A DNA stretch of 64,000 bases from contig JAUPFV010000002.1 of the NCBI GenBank assembly GCA_036936605.1, forward strand, positions 255,213,305 through 255,277,304. Reading direction: 5' to 3'. This DNA comes from Limnanthes douglasii subsp. nivea (lineage: Eukaryota > Streptophyta > Magnoliopsida > Brassicales > Limnanthaceae). The position numbers and the translations under genes are program-made. The notes under the pieces were generated by a model that was not told the origin of the DNA, ran no database searches, and saw only the letters and a list, made by a program, of their open reading frames with translations. Below are positions 22,620 to 34,624 of this stretch, piece by piece; positions within the stretch are counted from its first letter, which is position 1; every line of letters begins with the position of its first letter.

Positions 22620-23579
22620 CACAAAAGAAGAATCAGCAGCGACGAGCCTGCTGAAAGCTCCCCCAAGAAAATACGATACGACACTATCGATCTAAGCTAA
22701 GAAAAGCCTAATATCTATTTTATCCCAAAATATTTAGAAGAAGTAACTCATTCCCTTACATATATCATGTTGATAAGAGTCGAGTTAGAAGAACGCGAGG
22801 TGTCCATAATTTTTATGGATCATATGTAAGCGGTGAACTTGTTATTCATCCATCATAAATGACAGTTTCCTTTTGATGTCGTAATCTACCCTGACCCAAA
22901 CTTGGTAATGAGAAATGACGGAAGACCTATGAACCCCATAGGAAAAGCCAAGCTGGAAATCTCGGTTGGGATCAAAAGATGGGCCAAAACTGAGATGACA
23001 AGTTTTTGGTGCTCGATGCACCATCCCTTTACAACCTCATTATAGAGAGACTTTGGCTAATTGAATTTGGCTTCATCCCATTCCCATACCATGAATTTGT
23101 AAAATAAGTTACGGGGGATGAAAAGAGGATTATCAAGAGGTATCACAGATTAAGCTATGAAGACGCTCGAGAAGATCCACAAAGATTAGACCTGCCCATC
23201 ACCTACTGACATTAGAACGAGATAGGATGTGTCGACATAAAGTATCATATACTCTTTTGCGGTGAATAATTTGAGGGAACATCAATCAGAGTTCAAGGAA
23301 ATGGAGTAATTAGATGAGGTGCTCATCGAGGAAGGGGCCGACCGAGTTGTAAACATCAGAACAAACTTAGGAAATGCATTGATGAAAAACTTAATACTCA
23401 ACTAAGGTAGCATGAAGACATATTCACATGGGATAATGCCTCAGTAATAAGTATACCTGGATATTGTTTTAACCCATAAACTCATGATAGACCCCAGGTA
23501 AGTCCGATACAATATAAGAAAAAGAACTTAGCACCAGAACTGTCGAAGGCCATAAAGAGAAGGTCAAACATCTAATGCC

Positions 23580-24590
23580 CATGGGCTATATTAGAGAAGT
23601 TAGTATCTCGAGTCGATTGAAAACTCGTGCTGGTAAAAAAGAAAAATGGAAATAAAGAATGTCCATCGACTTCATGAACCTCAACCGAGCATGTCCAAAG
23701 ACCATTTCCTCTTCCAACAGATAGATCATCTAGTAAACGCTACCGTAGGCCATAATATGCTATCATTTATTGATGCATACTCCGGGTATAACCAGATCAA
23801 AATAGACCTCAATGATCAAGAGAAAAACTATTTTACCACCAACCAAAGGTTGTATTGTTATGTGGTGATGCCCTTCGAGCTAAAAAAATGAAGGCTCCAC
23901 CTACCAGAGGATGGTGAATAAAATGTTTTAAGAGTAGTTGAGTTGGAAAATGAAATCTACATTGACAATATGTTGGTAAAAATGAATACAAGAATTTCTA
24001 CCTAACAAATCTTCGGGAAAACTTATTCTTACTGAAGAAATACAACATGAAACTAAACCCTACTGAAATGTTTCTTTGGCCTCACCTTAGGGAAGTTTAT
24101 CGACTTCATCATTCACAAATAGGGAATCAACGCCGATCCAAACTAAATTACCGCACTGAACGAGGTGAATTATTTTGAAACCATAAAAGAGGTCCAAAGA
24201 CTGAATGAAAGATTAGACATATTCAATAGATTCATATTTAAGGTGGTGGATATGTGCCTCCCTTTATTCAAAACTTTGAGAGGTGTCGGGAAATTTGAAT
24301 GGAATGGGAGTGCGATGCTGTCTTTAATAAATTACATCATATTCCATAAACTATTAGTAGTTCCGATAAAATGATAGATTTTGGTCGCTTATTTCGGGGT
24401 ATCTCAATGGGTCGTGAGTTCCTTGTTGGTAGTAGAAAGAAAAATAATTCAATGTCAAATTTATTACGTTAACAAAACCCTTTTGAGGAATGAGACAATG
24501 TACTGTACCTCAGAGAAGACCATGTTATCTATGGTGACAACCACACAAAAATTAAGAAAATACTTCCAAGCACACACCATCTAAGTACCC
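23580..24590 (+). pseudogene. Element 4 reverse transcriptase/RNase H
   Basis: In order: SIDFMNLNRACPK, QIDHLVNATVG, FIDAYSGYNQIKIDL, YCYVVMPFEL and, at about 23955, EIYIDNMLVK, where the second catalytic aspartate of YIDD is replaced by asparagine. These are followed by TIKEVQRLNERLDIFNRFI and the connection part ending TQKLRKYFQAHTI. A stop after MPFELKK and frameshifts separate the pieces. The lost catalytic residue means no RT activity even without the stops. Confidence 0.85.
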
Positions 24591-25299
24591 ACCACCTTAT
24601 CTATTCGGTAGATCTTAAGTACACATGAGGTCTTGGGTCATTTAGCCAAATGGGCCATCTATTTAGGTGAACTTTATATCAAATTTGTGCTTTGGAGTTC
24701 TATAAAAGGTAGATGATAGCCGATTTATTCCTGAAAAGATCGGAGAAGAAAACACTGACGCAGAATGGTTGGTGTACATGAATGAAGCCTTCAACGTAAG
24801 GGAGTTCGAAGAAGGAATATACATTGTAAAGCTGGAGGAAAAAGTAAAGTTAGCCATTAAGTTCAGTTTTTTAAAGCCTCATACAACGAGGCAGAGTACG
24901 AATCAATGATAACGGGGTTAAAAGTAATCAGATAATTTACTTCGAGAAACATCAAAGTTAAGAGTGGCTCCCAATTAGTTATAAAACATATCCTCATAAA
25001 TATGAGGCAAAATAAGATCCAACGATCCGATACTTAGAACAAATAAAGAATTAAGCATTCAATTTTTCAAGGTGGTCAAGAACATCCGTTGAGAAAATAA
25101 CTCCCGAAGAATGGGCAATTCTAAAAGCAATGAAAGTTATGCCCGACGAAGGAAGTAACAAAATAAATCAGTGTTATTCTAACTAAACCGCTGACATGGA
25201 TTATTGAGGTCACGACACACCTTACCAATAAGGAGCAACTGACTAATAAAGTAGAAATGCATAGGTTAAGGCTGCAAGCCGCACATTTCATCATGGTAG

Positions 25300-25960
25300 A
25301 TGCGAAATTATTTTGAATGTGGTATATTTAACCCCTTCTAAAGTGTTTATCGCTAGAGGAAGCCAATATTATCTCAAGGAAACCACATTGAGGCATGCGG
25401 TGGGCACTTTAGGGCTCAAACTTTAGCTGACAAAGTTCTAACCATGGAATATTATTGGCTCGACATGCTAAACAATACAAAAAACTTAGTCAAAACTTGT
25501 GAAAATTGTCAACGGTGGTCCAAATATCAACACCAACCAGGGGTGGAACTAATATCGATAGTAAGAGCATGCTCGTTCGATCAGGGAAGGCTGGACTTAG
25601 TTGGGCCACTGCCTCCCGGATCGGGCGACGTAAGATTCATAATCATCACGATCGATTACTTTACTAAGTGAATGAAAGTCAAAGCTTTGAATTGAACGTG
25701 GGGAAAGAAATTAGGATATTCATATGGAAGCACATAGTATGTTGCTTTAGCATACCCAGAATCCTTATCTCTGACAACGGTTTACAATTTGACAACAAAA
25801 AAATGAAGGAATTTTATCTCGAGTATGAGATACGACACCATTTTTGTTCGCCTTATCGCCTGCAAGTAAAGAAACAAGTGGAAGTTACTAATCTTAAAAT
25901 CATGGATAACCTAAAAAAGAATGTGAGAAAAAGGAAATTGAATTGACTAGAAATGCTATT
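25300..25960 (+). pseudogene. Element 4 integrase
   Basis: The zinc finger is represented by CGGHFRAQ-like residues and CENCQRW (near 25500). The core shows RLDLVGPLPPGSG, VRFIIITIDYFTK, ISDNGLQFDNKK and KKQVEVTNLKIM, so D, D and E are all still present, spread over two frames with a stop after DYFTK. The C-terminal domain is missing; similarity ends by 25960. Confidence 0.85.
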
Positions 25961-25985
25961 GTAGATAGTCTGGACTTATCGAATT

Positions 25986-27180
25986 TTCGTTGACCACGAA
26001 TATTCCATTTTTAAAGCTTAAGACCTTTAAAATTCATAAACCCTAACCTTTAAATTTACAAATCCTAACCCCAAAATTCATTTATCTAACCACAATTCCA
26101 CAATCACAAACACATTTAAACTACGTATTAACAACTAATTATCTAAATCTAACTAATAAACTAAAAACTAAATAATAAAATAAAAAACAAAACTTTTAAA
26201 AACAACAAAAATTAAGAACAAAATATTTAAATATAAAACTTATTTCGAAAAAAAATGTACATCGAATGTTTTCCTCCGCAGAACAAGGTTAACAAACTTT
26301 TATCGCTTAAAACGATAATAAAAAGTTAAAGTAAAAAAGTTATAAAAAAATGAAATATATTTAAAAAAATATATTTTTGTATAATTTAATGAAAATATTT
26401 TTATCCATAAATAATTAGAATTGAATATTACAACAAAAATATTTTTGTTGATCATAAATGGAGTTGAATTCATGGATATTGCAATACAAATATTTCGGTA
26501 CACAAATAAATGTAGTTGATCGCTTTTTAGATGAAATTATAGCTAAAAATAGCTTCACTCTCTAGCTATATTTACTCATTTTATCATCATCTGTCTCTAA
26601 ATGACATTAATTTATAATCCACCGACGCCTCAGTCCTCACCACACGACCGACAACCCGTTCATTATACTGTCTCTAAACGCGTCATACTCAAATCTAGAT
26701 CCCGGGTTAATAGAAACCCAATTTTCTTGTATGTTATGTGTGTTTAAATTTAATACTAAAATTAGCGCTGTTCATTTAAATTAAAACTGATGTAAGAACA
26801 CGTATAATTAATACATTAATCAACTTTATACACACCAGAAAGACCAGATCTTACATCAGACAACATCTCCGAAGTCACCGTCGTCAACCTCCATTTTCAA
26901 AAACAACGACGCCGACGCCAGATTTCTTTCTTCTTCAACGACGTTGACGATATCGAGCGTTTAATACGGTTTCTCTTTCTCTCTCTCTAAACATTCATTA
27001 TCATGCTATAGTATAATCAATTCCTCTCTTTTCGACATTCAGTTTCAAACATGAACTCATGAAGACTACTAGATTATAATTTGGAACGTGATTTGTAGAT
27101 ACAAATAGGTACCCTATATTCCTCTGAATTGAGTTTCTTTTGTTGAATTTTTTTCTGCAGATTTGTTTATAAGGCTTGAT
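25986..27180 (+). other. Upstream region and 5' UTR of the DUF616 gene
   Basis: 25986-26860 is AT-rich with two telomere-like CCTAACC motifs near 26040-26080. From about 26860 the sequence turns pyrimidine- and ACG-rich like a plant 5' UTR. A possible 5'-UTR intron ends at TTTTCTGCAG (27160), with a donor perhaps near 26970 before the TTTCTCTTTCTC run. The start of transcription cannot be fixed from sequence alone. Confidence 0.45.
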
Positions 27181-27195
27181 ATGATGCTAAAATGA
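27181..27195 (+). promoter_or_regulatory. Minimal upstream ORF overlapping the DUF616 start
   Basis: ATGATGCTAAAATGA encodes M-M-L-K-stop, and its TGA overlaps the main ATG (27192) in the arrangement ATGA. Ribosomes that start here would end one base past the main start codon, which could lower translation of the main ORF or allow reinitiation. Confidence 0.6.
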
Positions 27196-30188
27196 CACTT
27201 TATAAGGGTAATAGTGAGTTATTACCGCAGAAACGAAGCCTCATTGGTTGTGTTCTTAATTACTTTTGTCAAGATGAGCATGTCTTCCCTCTTGCTCGTC
27301 GAGGAAGGAGGTTCAGTCGGATTCTTAAACCTAAGTTTACTCATTGCGTCGTCCTGCTCGCTCTGCTGTTTCTCGTATCTTTCACGCTTTCTGGCATTAA
27401 ATTGTCCTTACATGGTGACTTTCTTAATTCTTTCTTCTTGGAATATTGCTTTTTTAAAGCTCTTATCGTTTAAGTGTCTATTAAAATGTTAAGCGTGAAT
27501 GCGCTGTAGTGTTCTTTTAGGGTCTGCAGCCATCTTTCTTGATAGTACCCCCCTTGACTTAGGCCGGAAATAGTAATAATGGGTACAGAGTTGAGCTTAG
27601 GATATTACTGTAGTTCTTGCTACAATCTTTCGATTTTATCAGTGGAGGTTTTCAGTGACAAGAAAGTGATCTTCATTAGTACATTTATTTGGAGTAGTTC
27701 TTTTCTAAGTTCGTATGTATCCAAACTTGATTGATATTGCGTTACTGTTGTGATAAGCATACTCCTTATGGTGTTGTGTTACCTGAAAGCCTTAACCTTT
27801 TAGTGCATTATTGTTCGGTTTAAGTTCCTCTTCCGCTAAGAAACAGACCTGTTCTTCTGTTATTTTTGAGTTTTGTCTTGGTTATGCTATTTTACATATG
27901 TAACTTGCTGACCGCAGGTGACATAGAAGATCGACTGCCACTGGAAAAAGAGAAAAAGATCTCTTTATTGGATATAAGAACAACCCCTAGCAGCAAGCAT
28001 CGCAAGCAGCGTAAGATATATAAATCGCACTGAGTAGTTTGTGTTTCCTTGTTTAGAAGCCTCTAAGAATCCTTTAGCTCATGTCTTGCTATATTATATA
28101 TATACATATGTGTGTGTGTGTGAAAATTTAAAACTTGGAATAGCCAAGGACAATCATCATAAAAATGGGGACAAATATATTTTTGTTGAATTTTATTGTT
28201 CTACTCACTCAAGTGTATTTCTTTATCTTTCAGATTTTCCTTGTGCAATTACGTTTGCAGAATCCGTTACTGTTGTCCGTGAACCAAGAGACTATCTAAA
28301 CTTCACCGAATTCTCCCTCAATTACCTTGACAAAGAAGAGAGACCTTTAGAGACTCAATTATCTAAACCTCGGTTTGGAGGACATCAGACTCTCGACGAA
28401 AGAGAGAAAACTTTTTATGCAAGAAACCAGACACTCCACTGTGGTTTTGTCAATGGACTACCTGGATCTTCAAGTAGTGGGTTTGAGTTCAATGAACAAG
28501 ACAAGAATTACATGAAAAACTGTGTTGTTGCTGTATCGTCTTGCATATTTGGGAGCTCCGACTTTCTGAGGAGGCCTACCAAAAAAAGGGTATACGCACT
28601 AAACTATTTAAGAAATATTACACATGTCATGATAAGACTGAAAAAGTCGTTAAAATCTTTAATAAACTCGGAACTATAAATGACATATCTTGCTGTGTTA
28701 TTAATAATTCATTTGTTCATGTTTCTTTCAGATTAGTGAATTTTCTAAGAAACATGTATGTTTTGTAATGTTCGTTGATGAGCAAACATTGTCAAAAGTG
28801 TCTTCGGAGGGACACGTTCCTGATGACAGAGGGTTTATTGGTTTGTGGAGAATTGTTGTTGTAAAAAACTTACCATATGCGGATATGCGGAAGACTGGAA
28901 AGGTTCCAAAATTATTATCCCACCGCCTCTTCCCTTCTTCAAGGTGAGGTTAGTTATCTACTAACAAGCTTATCGTTTGCCTCTAAAACCGTTGTGTAAT
29001 GTTTAATGGAAACATAAGATATGTAATATTTGTTTACAGGTATTCAGTCTGGATTGACAGTAAGATGCGTCTTCATACCGACCCTATGTTGATAATTGAA
29101 TACTTTTTATGGCGAACAAAATCAGAGTATGCTATTTCAAACCATTACGATCGTCACTGTGTATGGGACGAGGTGCTTCAGAATAAGCGCCTGAATAAGT
29201 ACAACCATTCTGGCATCGATGAACAGTTCCTAGCTTACCAGTCTGATGGTCTCACCAAGTTCAACCCTCTGGACCCGAATACTCCTCTTCCAAGCTGTGT
29301 GTCTCCATACTCTCTCATTGAAATCTGGTTCTGTTATGCTTAAAGTTGTAACCAGAGGCTGATTTTACATGTCATGTCTTTGTAGATGTACCTGAAGGTT
29401 CCTTCATCATACGTGCACACACACCAATGTCAAATTTATTTTCATGCCTCTGGTTCAACGAAGTTGATCGGTTCACCTCACGGGATCAGTTAAGCTTTGG
29501 CTTTACATTCTTGAAACTAAGAAGAATGAATCCAGATAGACCATTCCATCTACATATGTTTAAGGTGGTGTATACATTTATAGGTTACAACTTTGATGCA
29601 TGCCCTTGTAGTTCTTTGCATTCTTATAGCTAAATGCGATATCTAGATCACAGGCGTAACACTTTCTCGACCTTTGCCTCTGCTTGTAGGATTCTTTTTT
29701 GCTTTCTTATCTGTAACTAGTGCTTGGAGAAAATGTAGCTGTTTTTCTTTTTCTTACAAAAGCAGTTCCTACTTCATGTTGAATTATAACTTTATATTTG
29801 TCGTGATCATAATTGCTCTGCCTAGCTTCAAAAGCGCAGATGAATAAAATTTGTCTTGAGTCTATTATCAAGAGAATCATGCACCAGTCTGGTCATTTGT
29901 GTACATTCGTAATAGTTTAACTTTGTGCAGGACTGTGAGCGTAGAACACTTGCAAAACTGTTTCAGCACCGGACATTGCCTTTACCATCTCCTCCACCAC
30001 CTACTGAATTGATTAGGTAAGTCGATTATCTCTGCTGAATTGATTAGGTAACTCGATCGTCTCACTTTTAACAAGAAATTACGTCCCTTCTTTCTTTCCT
30101 TTCCAATATTGATGCAGTTGTCTCTTACATTCATATTCTTTAATGCACAAACAGGGACACGCTGAGGAAAAGTACAAAGGTATCGTAA
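27192..30188 (+). CDS. DUF616 (TOD1/MUCI70-like) protein, 8 exons
   Basis: Eight exons with GT-AG introns join in frame: 27192-27414, 27918-28010, 28234-28589, 28732-28943, 29040-29296, 29386-29564, 29931-30016 and 30155-30188, giving 479 codons plus TAA. The protein has a short basic N-terminus, one hydrophobic segment (about residues 51-68, a signal-anchor as in type II Golgi proteins) and a DUF616 domain from about residue 107. Landmarks are RFGGHQTLDERE, NQTLHCGFV, CVVAVSSCIFGSSD, DDRGFIGLWRIV, HRLFPSSRYSVWIDSK, CVWDEV, RAHTPMSNLFSCLWFNEVDR and DQLSFG. Related proteins include Arabidopsis MUCI70 (seed mucilage, glycosyltransferase-like) and TOD1 (reported alkaline ceramidase); which subgroup this is cannot be decided here. 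No stops or frameshifts were found, and it is the only gene in the window that looks intact and host-encoded. A tiny uORF overlaps its start. Confidence 0.92.
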
Positions 30189-30893
30189 ATGGAGAAATGT
30201 TTCTCTTCCATAGGAACCATCTCTAAGCTGCTGCATACAACTGATGAAGATTTATTACAAAAGTGAAAGAAAAATAGCACTGACTTGCATATTTAGTTGG
30301 TCTTTGAGCGAAACTTGGTTCCTGAAGATATATAGAGGTTCCTGAAGATATATATAGTTGCACGCTTAGTTCAGCTGTGTTTCAAATAGAATTGTGTAGT
30401 TTAAATACCGTTCATTATTATATGCTAGAACCTAGATTGTAAGCATAGGCATTGTTGTATAACTGTTTTGTTAATAGGCTTTGTGGGGAATATATCCACG
30501 CAATTAACTTTGGGACTGCTTTTTGTGCTGTATTAAAAACAAAGAAAGTTTTCTAAAATTTGATTACAACTAGAGGCTCCTTCAATTACAAAAGTATTCA
30601 TGTTTTGGAGTTTGATTCAAATTTTATGATTTTTTTCCCTGGCGTTATTAGAGCTGGTTTTGGTGGCGGTTGCTTTACCAAAATTCTAAATCATTATAGT
30701 TATTTATTATTTGATATATTCAACCAATGTTTCATTATTATTTGAGAGTTAGTAGATTCGGAAAGTAATTGGAGGATCAATACTTGTAATGTTTCCACTT
30801 GGGAAGTATAGGTTAAATTATTTAGAAGAATTTTGATTCATCCTTTTAGGTGGTTAAAGATTCGCCAACAACAATATAGTTAGTTGGGATTTC
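30189..30893 (+). other. 3' flank of the DUF616 gene
   Basis: 3' UTR probably runs to about 30500; no clear AATAAA was found, so its end is uncertain. From 30555 about 70 bases match another site near 43605, marking a dispersed repeat. Nothing else is recognised up to the LTR at 30894. Confidence 0.4.
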
Positions 30894-31427
30894 TGGTGGC
30901 GGTGATATAAGAGAAAAAACAAAACTGACGGCAAATCACAAGAAAGAAAAAAACGAAACAGAGAATAAAGAAAAAAACGAAACAGAGAATAAATAAGCCA
31001 TAACTTTAAGTTAGAGTGTAAAAAATTTAAAGAAAAATTCGGATTTGATTCAAAAAGTGATGGTAAAAATAGGGTTTGAGAGTTTTTTTTTATAGAAGTG
31101 TTCAAAACCCTACACCAAAATTATAGATGACTCCTCACGAAATGAAATATAGTCCATCCCAATTTAAAAGTGATTGGAGTTGGTTAAGTATTTTAATTAA
31201 ATTTAATAAAAAGAGAAAAATGCAGAAAATTAACAAAAACAGCAAAAGGAGGGCCTAAAAGATAGATTTTCGGGCTTCAATTTATAATGATATCGAAATT
31301 CGTTGGGCTTTTCGACACGTTCGATTTGAATGGTCACAGCACCAATTTGCATAACCGAGCCCCAAATAAAGCCCGTTTCCGTTTGTCCGAAAGGGCCATA
31401 TGGCCATGGGCTTGTGCAACTACATCA
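30894..31427 (-). repeat. Element 3, 3' LTR
   Basis: 534 bp matching 36433-36942. Shared landmarks include AAAACCCTACACCAAAATTA (GAAACCC in the other copy), GGAGTTGGTTAAGTATTTTA and CCGTTTCCGTTTGTCC. It carries an extra duplication of a short AAAAAACGAAACAGAGAATA segment near 30950-30990. Integrase stops at 31433, just inside. Confidence 0.92.
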
Positions 31428-31432
31428 TGCTC

Positions 31433-33198
31433 TCATTCTTCTGAAGAGCTCGCCCACAAATTCTCAGCTTCATCATCCTCAACGACATTGGTAAACGGCA
31501 CCAGGTGCTTCACGTTGAACACGTCATGGGTCTTCATGTTGGTGGGTAGCTTTAACCTGTATGCATTGAGATTAATCTTCTTAACTATTTCAAACAGGCC
31601 CACCTTCCTTGCAGCTAGTTTGTTGTACTCGTGTGCAAGATATCGATCTCGGGTCAAAACTGCCCATACAAAGTCCCCTACTGAAAACTCCACCAGTCGG
31701 CGCTTCCTATATGCGACAACCTTGTATTTTTGAGTTGTTTCTTTCAGGTGTTTGCGCGTGTTCTCATGGATCTCCCATAGATCAGCGATGGTGGTCTCGA
31801 CCCTGGCTGCAACTTTGTCAAGCGTTTTGAAAGACAAATCCATGGGACCCCGTGGGTTATAACCATAGACTACCATGAAGGGACTTTGCTAGTACTGTGT
31901 TTATGATGCATGTTGTAGGCGAACTTAACGTGATAAAGTTGGGAATCCCATGATTTCAAGTTGTCGGAGACCTTTGTACGCAACATGGTGCCTAACGTTC
32001 GATTAGTTACCGCGGTTTGGCCGTCTGTCTGCAGGTGATATGAGCTGCTAAAATTCAGGTTTGTGTTTGTAAGACGCCACAAACTCCTCCAAAAGTTCCC
32101 AACAAACAGCGTATCGCGATCATAAATGATATTCAAGGGTAGGCCATGTAAGCGGTAGACCTCTCAGAAGTATAAATTAGCAATATTCACAACTGATGAG
32201 TCCGAATTCGAAGAGCTCCCCGGAAGGGTAGTCCAAAGTAAATCACCCCGTAAAACCGGACAGACTCCATGACTTCAATTCGAACAGCACTGGTTGAACC
32301 GGACAGATGATTTTGAAACACTGCAAACATAAAGCAGTTCGAACTATGACTAAAGTACTAAGAAAACCTAATCACTATCTGACTAAGCTACCTGTGCATC
32401 TGCTTAAAACTCATGGGTCTTTGAACATGACCCGGGTCCATTAAACTTGACCCGAAAGCCCATAAGGGCCCAAATCTTACACTATAAATGCCCAACCACC
32501 AGCATTAACTATGGGTAAGAAAAATTAACTGCTGCCAGGCTGCTTAATTCTCTCTCTACCCTTGAAACACTTTGAAACACCCTGAAATATCTTAAAACAC
32601 CTTTAAACACCACCACACCACCGTGAAACACCCTTACGCCGCCTTAAAACTCCACTTAAAATTACCAGCCTACCCTCAGGCTACTTTTATCCTCACCAAC
32701 AACAACCGTGTTTTTCTTACAGGAAATAAAGTGGGACATCTTAGAAAACCTGTCAACCACCACAGAAATAGAATTGTTATCTCTCTCTATTCTCCGCAGT
32801 CCAGAGACGAAATCCATGTTGACGCTTCGCCACGGTCCCTCCGGTATAAGGAGTGGTAGGTATAGACCTGCGTTGGAGGATGTGCATTTTGCCATCTATC
32901 AAACCCAACAACCAACTACAAAATGGATAACATCTCTCCTCAAATATGGTCAGAAGAACTGACTGGATATACAATGAAGGGTTTGATCTCTACCACAATG
33001 CCCTTTGTTGTGTTTCTCTTGTACAATCAATAACCTCAAACTGCTATAAAGGATACATAGTAAGTTACCTCTGAAGAGGTAGTCGTTTCTCACTACAAAA
33101 TCTTTTATCAAACATGCCATGATGTCCTCCAGAATGAAACCAATATATGGATCGATAGCCAGTAATTCTTTCATCATCCTGAATCCATAACCTCTCAT
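31433..33198 (-). pseudogene. Element 3 integrase, interrupted
   Basis: The zinc-finger part lies near 33050-32890 and the core start near 32880-32710 (GPWRSVNMDFVSGL, VVVDRFSKMSHFI). After the inserted solo LTR the core resumes with LNIIYDRDTLFVGNFW, YHLQTDGQT and NRTLGTMLR (32150-31990), then the C-terminal part (31876-31433) with HENTRKHL, FSVGDFVWAVL, KVGLFEIVKKIN and THDVFNVKHLVPF. The usual DR.P.F motif reads DRDTLF, and TDGQTAVTNRTLG keeps Q but has A where the catalytic E of QTEVVNR is expected. Confidence 0.9.
32194..32698 (+). mobile_element. Solo LTR of the element 5 family
   Basis: 505 bp starting TGATGAGTCC and ending CTCACCA, flanked by perfect 5-bp duplications ACAAC (32189-32193 and 32699-32703). 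It is the reverse complement of the LTR at 57848-58349 over its full length with few differences, so it is a recent member of that family. A solo LTR arises when recombination between the two LTRs removes the interior. It splits the integrase core of element 3 and therefore landed after element 3 inserted. Confidence 0.95.
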
Positions 33199-34612
33199 TC
33201 CATACGAATCATCATACTGCGTCGGCTTAGTGCATCAACTACGTGTTTAACAGCCCTCGAAGTGTGCTTAATAGAGAATGTAATTTTTTGAGTAAACAGT
33301 GCCCAACGTGCATGGCGTGAAGAAAGCTTCTCCTGACTCTGCAGATGCTTCAGACATCATGATCGGTGTACAATACAAAGTCGTTATAGGCAAAGTAAGA
33401 ACTCTAGTGCTTCAAATCCCGCACCATTTCATAAAAATCCTTGTCATAGGTGATGTAATTGAGTTTTGCTCAATTTTTACTTCTTACTGAAGTAGGCTAC
33501 AAGTAGGCCTCGTGAGCTGAGTACAACTCCAATGCCAAGTCTGGACGGATCACAATGCAGTTCAAAACCTGTAGAAAAATCAGGTAGAACCAGAAAAGGT
33601 GCAGGGGTCAGTCTTATCTTAATCTCTTCAAAGGCAGTTGTTTTCTCAGGGGTCCAGTAAAATGTATTTCCATTCATACAATCTGTTATAGGAGCGGTGA
33701 AAGTACTGAAGTTATAGATGAACTCATGTAGAATAAAACCAGTTCATAAAAATAACAGACTTCTGTGAGAGGAGTAGGTTTAGGCCAGTCTTGCACTGCT
33801 GTTACCTTCGACTTATCCACTGACAAACCATCATTTGAAACAACACACCCAAGTTATATAACTGAATTTATCATAAAATAACACTTGTCGAGTCTTCCAT
33901 AAAACTCATTTTGCCTCAAAATAACCAATAGTTCCCGTAAGTGCTGGATATGCAGCTCATCCGTACTACTATATATCAGAATATCGTCAAAGTACACAAC
34001 AAAAATTTTTCCAATGAAGGGAAGAAATACCTGGTTCATAACCCTCATAAACGTGCTAGGAGCATTGGAAAGGCTAAATTGTATGACCATCCACTCAAAC
34101 AAACATTTTATGATTTGAAAGGTTGTATTCCACTTATCTCCCATGCGAATACGAATTTGGTGATATCCGCTCTTCAAATCCAGTTTCATAAACATTTTAG
34201 CACCACTCAACTGATCCAGTAAATCATCAAGTCGAGGGATATGAAACCGATATCTTATTGTAAATTTTTTGATAGCTTGACTATCCACACACATCCTCAT
34301 TGAGCCATTCTTCTTTGGTGTTAGTAGTGCTAGAATTGCACAAGAATTAAGGCTCTCACGGATGTGTCCTTTACTCAATAGTTCTTCCACCTGTCTGTGG
34401 AGCTCCTCATTCTCCTTTCGACTCATTCGATAGTGTGGCCGGTTTGGCAGACTAGCACCCGATACTAGGTCAATCTGGTGTTGAATGAATCTTAATGGAG
34501 AAAGACTTGTAGGCATAATTTTGGGAAACACAACAACAAATTCTACTAATAGTGGGCGGACACTCTCAAGAATCCGAGAAAACAGATCATTATTACATTC
34601 TTTAACCACCAA
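33199..34612 (-). pseudogene. Element 3 reverse transcriptase and RNase H
   Basis: An open frame of 252 codons (34612-33854) carries KGHIRES, PKKNGSMRMCVDSQAI, IPRLDDLLDQLSGA, LDLKSGYHQIRI, SLSNAPSTFMRVMN and the catalytic YFDDILIYS. RNase H parts follow at 33677-33477 (FYWTPEKTTAFEEIKIRL, FELHCDPSRLGIGVVL) and on to about 33200. Stops lie between the RT and RNase H parts. This RT frame is the longest intact coding stretch of element 3. Confidence 0.93.
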
Positions 34613-34624
34613 TAGATAAACAAT

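Larger units (their letters stand above)
22620..25985 (+). mobile_element. Element 4: decayed Tat-type gypsy pol
   Basis: A plus-strand relic of gag-pol. The first kilobase is very degraded (protease and RT approach). RT motifs are seen at 23640-23980, RNase H parts near 24165-24584 and 24870-25010, and integrase at 25440-25950. No LTRs were found on either side, so both ends are lost or unrecognisable. Stops are frequent in all frames; of the relics in the window this is among the oldest. Confidence 0.8.

Noticed and set aside
26034..26090. A genuine telomere or interstitial telomeric array
   Set aside because: Only two imperfect units are seen, far short of an array.
27214..27492. An alternative frame overlapping exon 1 of the DUF616 gene
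   Set aside because: It is out of frame with all later exons and reads through the first intron donor.
32623..32962. Plus-strand frames across 32623-32962
   Set aside because: They cross the solo LTR boundary and run antisense to the integrase; not genes.
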